64,000 nucleotides of DNA from Bolinopsis microptera (Eukaryota; Ctenophora; Tentaculata; Lobata; Bolinopsidae): positions 11,825,118 to 11,889,117 of the forward strand of contig NC_087078.1 of NCBI RefSeq assembly GCF_026151205.1, written 5' to 3'. The translations under genes were made by a program, and so were the position numbers. This document shows, one piece after another, positions 32,587 to 43,800 of the stretch; the first letter of the stretch is position 1, and the number at the start of each line of letters is the position of its first letter. A model generated the notes under the pieces. The model saw only the letters and a list, made by a program, of their open reading frames with translations. It did not search any database and was not told where the DNA came from.

Positions 32587-34082
32587 TTACTGATTACACA
32601 ATACACATTGTCATTAGGAAAACAATAACCTAGCTGTCCATCACAATGCTGGCAAGCATTACCGTCGCCCTTATATTCACAACACTATTTACCCCCTATA
32701 CGATTATATCCCCTTTATTGTTTTCCAGGCATTAAGACTCATCGAAAGTAGTTCAGCAGGTACATTTAAGTTCAAAACATTCTAATTCAATGTTGAAGAT
32801 GACAGGAATAAGAAATAGTTGTATGGAGGTTTTTGCGGGAAATTTGCGCAAAATACGCGCCAGCATGTTATACGAAATTAGGTAAAAAACCCAAAATCGC
32901 CATATTCAGGTGCCTTAAAAACCATGTTAAAATTGAGTTAGAGATCTGAAACTTTGCAGGGCGTCTAGACCTTGTCCAAATCGACTGTAAAAAAAAAGTC
33001 ATGTTTCAGGAGTATCGGGAAGTGGGTTTTCTGGAACCCCTGTTTTACAACAGATTGTCGTGAAGATATATATGTATGTATAGACGCTTTTTGCAGTCAA
33101 TTGTAGCCTACATTTAAGTGTCCGTAGATTCAAAAGTATAAACGATACAGTCATTTCGAACCACAGGTTTTAAAGATAATTGTTTAAGCTTTAGTTTACA
33201 TTGTATTGAAAAATAATTTAACGTCATCATCATCACTTGATGACGTCATCAAGTTAAGTGTTTTTAAAACTTGACTTTTGACAAAGTAACAACTTTTTAA
33301 ATCGATTTTACACTATTAAGGAGTAATTTTATTCAAAATCTGAGGACATTTTCATCTTAGATAATTGTTCAAGCATTCCGAAAATCTACCGGAATAGTTT
33401 CCTACCTTGCTCCTTCATAAAGATATTTGCTATTGAAGTTAGTGCTTTTTTGAAGAATAATTTTATAAAAACACAAAAGTTGTGAATTAGTATTCTCTGG
33501 TGTTGGGCCATCCCTTGGGTTGTGGAGCTCAATTTTGCTTCTTAAAGGTGTAAATTGTGTTATAGGCTAGTTTTAAAGTTAAAAATCGAAAAGTTGCACA
33601 CGTGGGGACACGCCCAAATTCATTTAAAATCGCTAAAATCGCTAAAAATTTTGATTTTCACGATTTTTATCAACTTTGGAGTCCCGCTGTGATCCAAGTT
33701 CTTTTTGAAATCTTCTGAAACTTTGCATGCTTATCAAACTATATATTAAATACCACTATGCAAAAATTTACGGTGATTCAATATTGTATGCGCACGCGAC
33801 GTCCGCTCAAAGTTTGCACGTGCGAAAGGTGAGAAATTTGCTCATTCGTGATTTCGAATATATTCTGCTTTCCACGATATTTAAATGGCATTATATATGA
33901 ATTTAATGCCAACTTGAATGAGTAAAAAGTGCCATATTCAGTCGGTTATCGACAGAAATACCTAACTAAACACAAGGAAACGTTTTCAAAGGCAGAATTT
34001 CGAAATCGTCGAAATTACCTCCTTGTTAATGAAGTTTCGACTAGCTGTGTAAATTATCCTGACATTATAATCAAAAAGAGAT
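32587..34082. other. AT-rich region without recognised features
   Basis: 1.5 kb with no coding frame that resembles a protein and no TIR or tandem structure I can define. A GATGACGTCATC palindrome occurs near 33239-33250. Confidence 0.45.
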
Positions 34083-34417
34083 GATATTTGACCAAAACCC
34101 ATAATCATGGGTAGAGTGTACCGCTGCCAGTGTCTCTCTTTTCCAAACAAAAGGAAATGATATTAATTTGAGGAACAGTCCGCTAATGCAAATTGATACC
34201 GAGAATGAAATCGGTCGCTCGCTTTTTCCATTCGATCACGGCTTACGAATTGTAATAAAGCTTATTGATTTGAAAAAGCGAGCGACCGATTTCATTCTCG
34301 GTATCAATTTGCATTAGCGGACTGTTCCTCAAATTAATATCATTTCCTTTTGTTTGGAAAAGAGAGACACTGGCAGCGGTACACTCTACCCATGATTATG
34401 GGTTTTGGTCAAATCAC
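34083..34417. mobile_element. Near-perfect foldback element (about 335 bp)
   Basis: The arms 34083-34229 and 34273-34417 are reverse complements almost without mismatch, around a loop of about 43 bp. The left arm begins GATATTTGACCAAAACCCA and the right arm ends TGGGTTTTGGTCAAATC. No clear target duplication can be read. Near identity of the arms implies recent formation or continuing correction. Confidence 0.85.
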
Positions 34418-35584
34418 TTATATTCTTTTTAATAAACCCTTCCTCAAGTTCCCGTCTTGAACATTGAAGAAATTTACAATTTAGATTTGCATCGGGAAAA
34501 AATGAAATATTATAAATTTTTTGTTGTTCATGCCGCAGAGTGAAATTTCAGTTTCACCCGCAACAACAAACAACAACAACAATGTAAAAAAGCTTGTTTT
34601 CTCAAATTCTTTTTTAATTGACGATGTCAATTTCGCAGCTCGGCTAGGCCCAGTGGCCAGTCTAGTAGCGCATCTCGCCGATCTATTTTTCACAGAAAGA
34701 TTCTTAATTTAATAATGTCTTGGCACCAAGGCAGCGACCTCGCTGTCCGGGTGTGGGGTGGTCAGCAACTCTGATGACCCGATAGAAGCACACCAAAGTA
34801 AGTAACAAGTAAATGATGGCTCATTGTTTCGCTCGCCTTAAAATTATCACGTCAATTTGTTTTTTTACGGTTTTGCAGCCGAACAATACGGTTTCAGTAC
34901 ACTTACAGTAAAGGAAATGCCCGTAACCAGAACTGCTCCCACCAAACCAATGCCGTAGCATTTATTATACAAGAATACGTTACTGAACCTTCCTGCCTTT
35001 CTGAGGGACAACACACTTCCACCTCCCACCATTGATGAGAAGTTGTTTAACTTGATGATAGGAAACCTGGATCATATTAATTCCAACCCTTCCATCAATT
35101 CCAACAAAGAAACTGGACAGGTATGTGGGCTGATTCTACTGGGATATTAATATTATCATTATCAATAAGAAAATATCTGATTCACATTTTTTTATAGAGG
35201 AATAGGCAATGTTTACTTTTTTTTACGGTTTTGCAGCCAAATTGAACAATACGGTTTCAGTTTTACATAAACTGTCCTAACCCTAACCCTAACCGAGTAA
35301 CCACAACCTGAAGCTAGCCATAACCCTAACAGTAACAACAACACTAATTTAACCCCAAACAATTGGATATGTGGTTTACTGAACTGCCAAATCATTTTTG
35401 CTCATACAACTCCTCAAGACAGTATTTTTACACTAAGTCGTGGATTCGGAATTATCGCCAAAACTAAAAACACATCGTATCAATTAAGTGTAACTCATAC
35501 TAATAGAGTAAAACTTTCATGCCCTCAGGGCCTTTTCACACGATTTAAAAAAATTTGGGCGAGCAATTTGGTGGAAGTGGTTGA
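34418..35584. other. Intergenic region with a short local duplication and telomere-like repeats
   Basis: A stretch beginning TTTTTTACGGTTTTGCAGCC (34859-34899) recurs at 35215-35262 in the same orientation, with ACAATACGGTTTCAG shared. Three CCCTAA-type units lie at 35274-35294. One open stretch that might be an exon is listed separately. Confidence 0.5.
34959..35120 (+). other. Possible orphan exon
   Basis: An open frame of 54 codons between a TAG (34956-34958) and a good donor (CAG|GTATGT after 35120). It encodes an Asn/Leu/Pro-rich segment including LPAFLRDNTLPPPTIDE. No family is recognised and no partner exon is visible, so this may be a transposon relic or chance. Confidence 0.2.
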
Positions 35585-35758
35585 GGGGTCGTTCACATAT
35601 TACGTTATCACTTTTTGGACAATTTTTAACCCCCCCCCCCTCCCCCTCCATAATCAGTTTTACACATAGCTATTGCCTATTGTGTCAAAATTACACTAGT
35701 GTTATCATTTGGAAACCCCCTCCCCCCTCGGCTGATTACGTAATATGTGAACGACCCC
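35585..35758. mobile_element. Harbinger-like MITE, copy B (174 bp), opposite internal orientation
   Basis: Same ends as copy A (GGGGTCGTTCACATATTACG and complement). The internal TGTGTCAAAATTACACTAG is the reverse complement of copy A's interior. The right flank is TTA; the left flank is TGA, a decayed duplication. Confidence 0.8.
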
Positions 35759-36468
35759 TTATTCTCTTCAATTTGCAATTTGGTAGCTCCTGGATAATCA
35801 GGAGTTTGATTTTTTAACTTCGTGGTACTAGTTTCCATATCTTTTTTATAAGGATCATTCACATATTAGGGGAAAGGGTTTGGATAATTTTACGTTGGTG
35901 CAATGTCTACACAAAAACCATGAAAAATAACGAGTATCTGTCTTTACTGTATTAAACTTTAATTTACAGTAATTTTAAGACAATATGTATTTTAATTTTG
36001 TTTCCTGAATAAAACTGTTCCTTCGAGTCATAATTTGAATCATCAATTACTTATAAGAATCACAACCAAGAAATAATTTAGATATCCCCACGGACCTGAT
36101 AAATCGAATTAATTATTTTTCTGTTTTGTTAACAAACACAACGAAAAAGTGTTAGATACGGCGGGTTAATCAATACCAGCATAAACTTTTTATTATTGAT
36201 CCCACACAGAAATAGGAAGACTGTTTCATGCTTCACGTTCAACGGAGATTTGATCGAGAACCGTAATTTAAGATAATCGGATGGAAATGTTTAAAGTATC
36301 ATAGAAAGATAGAAGACGCTGAAATAACATCAATAAAGACGATGGAGTTGTGTTGATTTTGAGCATGGACTTCCTGCCCTTTCAGTTTCAAACGACAAAA
36401 TAGTTACATTCCCTGATGATCTTCTAAGGTACATAGTTCAGGGTCGTACATATTCAATATTCATATAT
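35759..36468. other. AT-rich region without recognised features
   Basis: Contains one further partial match to the Harbinger-like end (ATTCACATATTAGGGG near 35860); otherwise nothing recognisable. Confidence 0.45.
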
Positions 36469-37007
36469 GAGGGACCACATGCAAAACTGGTATATCTGTT
36501 TTTGATAGTTTTGAGATAAATGTATTTTACTGATTTAAAAGATTCTATATCATGTGTAAAAAGCACTTCTAAAAATGGTATATCTGTCTATATACCATTT
36601 TAAAAACTAGAATTGTACTTAAACTGGTATATCTCACGATATACCATTTTTTCTATACTATAAACAATAAAATAATTTAACTGAGAATGGTATATCTGAA
36701 GATATACCATTTGGAGTGGCTAAAGTCTATAAAATGTGTATAGATATACCGGTTTTATAGAAAATAAGTTTCTTGAAGGTGGTATATCTGCAGATATACC
36801 ATTTTGTTTTCATGATTGTTAAAAGCTAAAATGGTACATTGTAACATATACCAGTTTTGGAAAAATAAAATTTCACTTTTTTTCAAAAATTTCTTCAAAA
36901 TTGTTCAAAAAAAGTTCCAAAGATGCACCTTTTCACCCTGAAGACTATGTGCTACCTGTGCAAAATTGGTATATGTTCAGATATACCAGTTTTGCATGTG
37001 GTCCCTC
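36469..37007. mobile_element. TIR element made of spaced GGTATATC palindromes (539 bp)
   Basis: The ends are GAGGGACCACATGCAAAACT and its exact complement. Inside, a motif of the form GGTATATCTG-nn-GATATACC occurs about eight times at irregular 35- to 105-bp spacing (near 36490, 36572-36600, 36623-36655, 36688-36713, 36735-36755, 36780-36805, 36830-36860 and 36967-36993). The centre of the motif varies, while the arms are conserved. The flanks are AT repeats, so the duplication cannot be read. No coding capacity. Confidence 0.8.
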
Positions 37008-37883
37008 ATATATATATATATAATACCGAATACCGACACCATCTTATGCCAGTTTTACACTGTGCTGACCGGGGTTCTCTTTAAGCGATCTTATCAACTT
37101 TGATAATAAAATTAGGAGCATTATTTTTTGATAAACCAAGAGGGTCACGAACAGTTTAGTGTTGCTATTAACATCATTTGAGTACCGTATCCGTGAGTTG
37201 CAACAGTTTTTGCACTCGAGAGAATATATAATAGCACGATACAGCACGAACACAACTCCATGGTCCATCTAATTTTTGTATTTAATTGTTACTGAACATT
37301 ATGTTCACGTACGTATAATCCATTATAATATTCTTCTACTGCACTCACTCTCCCTGGGCCACCTAAAATCAATGTTTAGCACATTCTCCACTTACAAGTA
37401 TTTAAGTGTAAATGATCCGATTCAAATCCAGGTAGCTTCTTATACGGACGAATATATTACAGATAATATGATTATTTGATCGATCACGCCAAATCAGGTT
37501 AGTAACCTGATTTGGCAGTCAATAACCGGCTGGCTCTGGGAGGATAGTGCGGTAAAAGCTTAACCTAAATCGGAGGGTATCTGTGTTTACAGACAAATAT
37601 ATGTACAATCTCCATGATATCGCTAAAATTATTCCTTAAAAAGTAAAACCTTGTCTGTGTTTACAGGTTGCTATGTCAACGCGTCAACCTCATCGGGTTT
37701 GGATAAAATCAGTATCCAGTCGCGACAACAATATAAGCTAACGTCTTAGCAGTTCAATAGATAAAAAATAAATAAAAATCTGAATCGTTGATTATTTGGT
37801 TAAAAATCTGACGCCTTTCAGCTTTAATGGGAGCACGGGTTACCATGCGTACAGTTTCAGGAAAACTTCCTGTACATCGCAAA
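37008..37883. other. 3' flank of the Ig/FN3 gene, with one perfect hairpin
   Basis: AT-rich; includes the 3' UTR of the minus-strand gene ending at 37884. The only clear structure is the palindrome at 37488-37516. Confidence 0.5.
37488..37516. repeat. Perfect 14-bp-arm palindrome
   Basis: GCCAAATCAGGTTA and TAACCTGATTTGGC are exact complements around a single G at 37502. Confidence 0.9.
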
Positions 37884-40800
37884 TCACTTTAATCTCTTTA
37901 AACCCAGTGATAGTTTCAGTCTTAGCAGAACATTACGAGACGGTTTGACAGTAGTTGCTTGGTCGTGATTGATGTGAATAATTGATATATCGTCCTCAAG
38001 CGCGTCGCTAAACACATTCTCTCCGGTTGGGTTCATGGTGTATGTGTACATGGCGTCTTTTCTTCGTCTCTCCACCAGGACACACACTGAAATAATTACC
38101 CGGTCACACTTTGGACTCCGCGGAGGTTCCGCAATCAGGTATGTATCATGGTAAATCAGGGATGTTTGGCAAAAAATGTGAGGTATGCAAGTTGTGTATT
38201 TATCAATTGATTACTAACTTATAGTTAGTCGTGTATGGTAGTTAAGGGTAATGGAATGGAATGATTCCAGTCTAATTTCCTCAGTTCATCATTAATCACG
38301 TCAGAAAAGTTTGTATATGTTAAAATTCAAATAACACGCGTGAAATTACTAAATTACATTTATTTACCTACACGTCCAGTATTTAAACAACATGTGACAA
38401 ATTAAGAAGTATACCGGAAGAATTTGGCACACAATTTGTCGCATTTTGTTGAAGAAATGTAAGAAACTTGCAAGAAACTTTCAATCTGTGTTGTAATAAC
38501 TAAAACATATTTGGAAAAGCTGAGATGAACAAAATCAGGACCAGTCGAAATTCTGCTGCAGTGCAGAGGCGGTCTACTTATTCAGTAGACGCACAAACAC
38601 AATATTTGCATAAAGGGCTGCATGCAACTGTATATTTATGATAGCTTGACAATTCATAAATGGCGTCTATTGAAGGTACAGGGTTTTTCAAAAGTATCAA
38701 CTTTCTTCAGATATATTTACGCATCATGAAGTATATTTTTCCTAGACAGCCTCACCCCTTTTCAAACTTTTCAATGCAAAATATCAGGTAAAGCCTAGAA
38801 TCCTCCGTGTACAGGACATAGCCTAATGACGTTGATGTTGTCCAAGGTAATTATTGTTGGCTATTATGACCATTGACCGAGCTTGTCTGAGTCACATTGA
38901 CGTCTGACATAAAGATCGATTGATTCAGCGGCAAACCGATTAACGATAAGCGCCCAGACAGGAGTATAGGGTTTTTACTAGGATAATAGCCTATCAGTAT
39001 TATATTCTCCTCTTAACTCGGTCATATTGTAAAGAATGGCGACTAACAGAGAGATATTGTAGGCACTTAAATAATTTTAAAAGCAGCGATCATGCTAACC
39101 GATCTTGTCGGTAGCAAAAAGGATATAACAGCAAAGTTCGGATAAAAATGTAAAAAATATCCATACCCATGACTCCGATGACGACTAAGATGAAGGCTAA
39201 GATGGTAACAATTGTGATTTCCCTGGCACAGAACGACTCCGTCTCAACAGGAACACTGATCAGTGGAGTATTGCTGTTCCTGGAGTTAATACCCCATATC
39301 TTTAGGTTGTACCTCTTTCCTTCTTTGAGGTACTTCACTACGTTTACACCCAGCGATACTGAGGAGTAATCATTTAAAAAGGGCGCGTAATATATTTGAA
39401 CTACACTTGAATGGTATGCATTATTTTATGTGGATTTATAAAATGATTTGATTTGAAACTTTTAACAAATTATACAGAAATTTACAACATGGAAACTTAA
39501 AGTCAAATGGCAACGAAGGATTTTTAAGCTGGGAAAATATTCGGACTGGTTAAGGCACAAGTAAGCAGAATTTGACTGTAATATATGATTGGGGACACCA
39601 GTAACATCCATGTTAGAACACATGTGCTCTGGACTCTTACTCTGGCCCCCTGAAACAATCAGCACGGATAAGCTAACAGTTGTATGGCCAGTTGTTAGCA
39701 GGAGACGGTAGAAAAGAATAAAATTGGTGTCATTGCGAACCAATTCGATTAGCACCAAGTGTAGATTTGGTTATTGAATTAATCAGATGGCCCATAAGTG
39801 GAGGTACTAAGCAGCATTTAAAAACTTACAATATCCTGTAAGGTGAACTGTTGGCGATGTAGTGTTAGATCAATCTAATATACTTGAAGTGGAGGTACTA
39901 ATCCTCCCTGAATTTATTCCCTTTATTTATAAGCATCGGGAAATTTGGGTTGGAAAAGGAGCATTAAAAACTTACGATTTCCTGTGAAGAGAACTTCTGG
40001 CAATGTAGTGTTGTCTTCAGTGTACTTGAGCACGCCATACCTGCATACATTGAAATCAGATATATTAATGTACTTTATATACTCCACTAGATAAGAAATA
40101 CATACACATTTCTTCAAACTCTATATAAAACGTTGTCATATGTCAGAAGAACAAACCTTCGGCTTGATTTTAATCATCCTGCAAGACATAATCGAATTCA
40201 AGAAATTAGAGATTGGTAGGAATAACTTAATAACTAACTCCTTACCTATATTTGCTGTATGTTACTGTGTCCTCGTTAGACATATTTACCTTCAGTTCTC
40301 TGCAGCCAGACTGAAGAAGAGAGGGAGTCAGTGTCCTATTTCAGATTGTCTATATTTATGAAGTAAGTGGGTTTATAAACTTATGGGCTAGAGAGAGCTG
40401 TGTTAATATTTCATGATAAGAAAAATCATATCAGATTTGTTCAATTGTGAAAGGGGCTTGAAACTTCAAGATCCATAAATCTCGAAGTGTTCTAGTATAA
40501 TTAGAAAAAATAAAAATCGTGCCGCAACATTTTGTACATGAGATTTTTCGTTCATATAAAAGTTTCGTAGATTTCATCAACTTTCGCGTTTCTTTAGCCA
40601 ATGAATGTATAGCATGGTGAGTTGACCAAGCATCAAGCTAGATTGCCGTCACCATTTAGGCCTTATTAGCCAAAGGGGAAGTTTCCAACTAGTATTGTGT
40701 GGGTAAACAACTTTTTATTTTTATAGAGCCTGTTGATTTGTATACCACATACAGGGCATTGCCTGACAATTCAGTGACCCTCTGCAAAGTGTTATCTTCA

Positions 40801-43800
40801 GTGTTCTCCAAAATAGTAACCCTGCACCATAATGCCTCAATACATCTCATAGTTCTCAAATGGACACTGTTTTTTAGGGGGGGATGCAACGTCAATTAAT
40901 GTCAATTAATGTCAATTAATGTCAATTAATGTCAATTAATGTCAATTAATGTCAATTAATGTCAATTAATGTCAATTAATGTCAATTAATGTCAATGTCA
41001 GTTTTGCAAAATTTTGGAATACTGACATTAATTGACACGATATTTTTCGACCAGAGATTATGTAGTTCTATCATATTTTTAGCACTTTAGAACGTTTATA
41101 TCATCAATTTATTCGCTACTATCACATATGGAAATGTGAAATGTGAAAAAAATTCAGATCATTAAACAATAAAACTAAAATAATACGGTTTTCCTAAATT
41201 TGATTTTCTTAAATGGGCGTGGCCATCCAAGGGCGTGGTTCTCAACATCATCAGAACTTAAAACCCACATTAAACGAAATGCCTTCATGACATTTATATT
41301 TGAATAACGAATCTTAAACAGCTAACATTACTCCTTCATACTAAAAAAGCCGATTCTAGATATTTTACCTGTATAAGAAACCAATAAAATATGGGCGTGG
41401 CCGGTGGGGACCGAAGATGGAAGAGTTGGAAGCTGAAATTTTTTTTGGTGGTCTTTGAACTTAAGGATCAACAGATAAGAACATACTCATAATTATTCAA
41501 GGACATTTTGTTTTTTTGAACCGGTCTAACTACATAGATGTGAATATCTTGAATATTTATCGAATAATGATAATCTCAAATTTCAAGACAAATTAATGTC
41601 AATTAATGTCAATTAATGTCAATTAATGTCAATTAATGTCAATTAATGTCAATTAATGTCAATTAATGTCAATTAATGTCAATTAATGTCAATGTCAGTT
41701 TGGGGTTTTTATGGAATACTGACATTAATTGACGTTGCATCCCCCCCGTTTTTTATTGGGGACCAGCTTTGCTGACTGGCCAATGTTTACTTCAAATATA
41801 TGATATATATTATTATAGATACAAAATGAACGTAAAAAGTAGCACAAAATACTTAATAACTCCTAATCTCTATGTCTCTATATGACTGCTAAATGATAAA
41901 TGTGATCATAAATCAGGTAATATGTTAAAAGATAAAATATAAGTTATTATGAACACTGTCATTGAGATGAATGTTAACTAGATGTGCAAGTTAGAAATTA
42001 ACTATGCTAAATAGGCTCTCGAGAATTGTTTAATCCTGTATGATCACTTAAAAAAGCAAAAAACTGAACGTCAAAACATGTTGCAAACACTCAAGCTAGC
42101 AACAATCAACTAAAACCAATTAATTCGCCACAAAATATATTTGACCCATACTATCCCTCGGCCTTAGTTTCAATCTTATCCTGCAAAGTATTTTACCAGC
42201 CTTTATGAAAAACACTTTGTCCTTCTCTTCTGCCGCTCTGTCCTTCATTTCCTTGACTATAAGTCTCTTGTAATCTGGCGTGTTTTAGGAGACCGATCTG
42301 GACAGACGAAAACAGTTTTAAACTTTTCTGTTATCCTCAGATTCTTAGCGTTGGCAACAAGCTGATCAACAACAATTGAGCTTGATACTTTCACTTTAAC
42401 AGGCCGGGCGTTAACTGAATTGTCCTTCGATTTCCTACCAATTCTGCACGCTTCAACGATCTTTCTTCGGTTTCTGTCCAATGTTTTGGAAAACCTCGAT
42501 AACTGTGTCAACAAGTTCGCTATCGCTCCCTTCGGACAGACCAAATACAACGAAGTTGCGACTGCGGTCCTCTTCCTCAACAACACGTTTGACTACGCTT
42601 TTAAGCGTTTCCGAGCCGATGACCTGCTCAGTTGGCTGTGAATTCTTCACTATTGAGCTGTACGTTTGAAATTCGGTTTTTTCAACAGATGTCTTAACGG
42701 TGTTCTTCAATGTGTCAAGTTGTTCAGTCTTCTCAGTCTTACAGTTCGAAAGCTCTGCCTGAACACTGATCAACTGTTTCTGACTCTCTAATCTCTATGA
42801 GATTGCTCTGCATTAAAATGAACTCGTTCCACAATTTCTTGACAAGGTCTATAATAAACGTATCATTGATCTGAAACGAATCATTTAGATAACGGACTAC
42901 ATCAGGCTTGGTCAACTAGTTAATGTCCCACCATTTATCGCAACAATTTCGACATAAGGTTTCTTCAACTCCATTCTGAAATCTTTGCTGAAATTTTTGC
43001 TGAAATCTTTGCTTATTATGATGAAATCTTGGCTGAAATCTTGGCTGAAATCTTTGCTATAATATGATGATGCGTTATAACGTATATGGATACGTTATAA
43101 CGTATCCATCAACAACACATCAATATCGTTAAGTAATTCACTTTGCATTACAAGGTGAGGCTGTAGCGGTTAAAACAAGCCGTGTTGGATATTAATTAAC
43201 AAAGATAAGCTAAGCGATAACAGAGCTACAATTTAGCAACGAATGTAAAAGTGTAATATCTGTGTAATATCTGTTGTTTACTGTTTGTTTGGGGACCGGT
43301 TTTTTGTACTGTACCTCAACATGACATTAAAAGTGAGACAGGGACACGTTATATTTCAAGATAAAAATGTAACTCTGTCCTCTGTAGTCTATCACTTAAA
43401 AGAGTTACAAATTGTAACTAACAATATCTCACGTTTCAAGTGTTTTATATGAAGTGACAATAACTCAAACTACAAAAGACGTTACAAAATAACAATAAAT
43501 CACATTTAAAATTAAAAAGAATAACTCACATCGAGCAGCTCGACTCGTGGCTTGTTGGGCCGGTACGGGACTGTGACCAGTATTTCATGATGAAGAGAAC
43601 ACCCAGCCGGATTACACAGCCTCATCTGTCCGTACCTCATGATCTGTGCTTCAGGCAGCAACTCATCCACTACAAAGTAAGTCCGTCCGCTTATCTTGTA
43701 AGTATCAATACCTCGTGTTATCTCGAATGTTAGTGTGTCGCTCCCCCATGATACTCGCTCTGGTGCTGTCCACCAAATCCTGGAGCGAGGGGCGGGGTTA

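Noticed and set aside
34521-34712. 63-residue plus-strand frame with Asn run
   Set aside because: The Asn run is a CAA/AAC repeat; no recognisable domain, and the overlapping minus frame is equally open.
35270-35296. Interstitial telomere
   Set aside because: Only about three CCCTAA-type units; too short to call.
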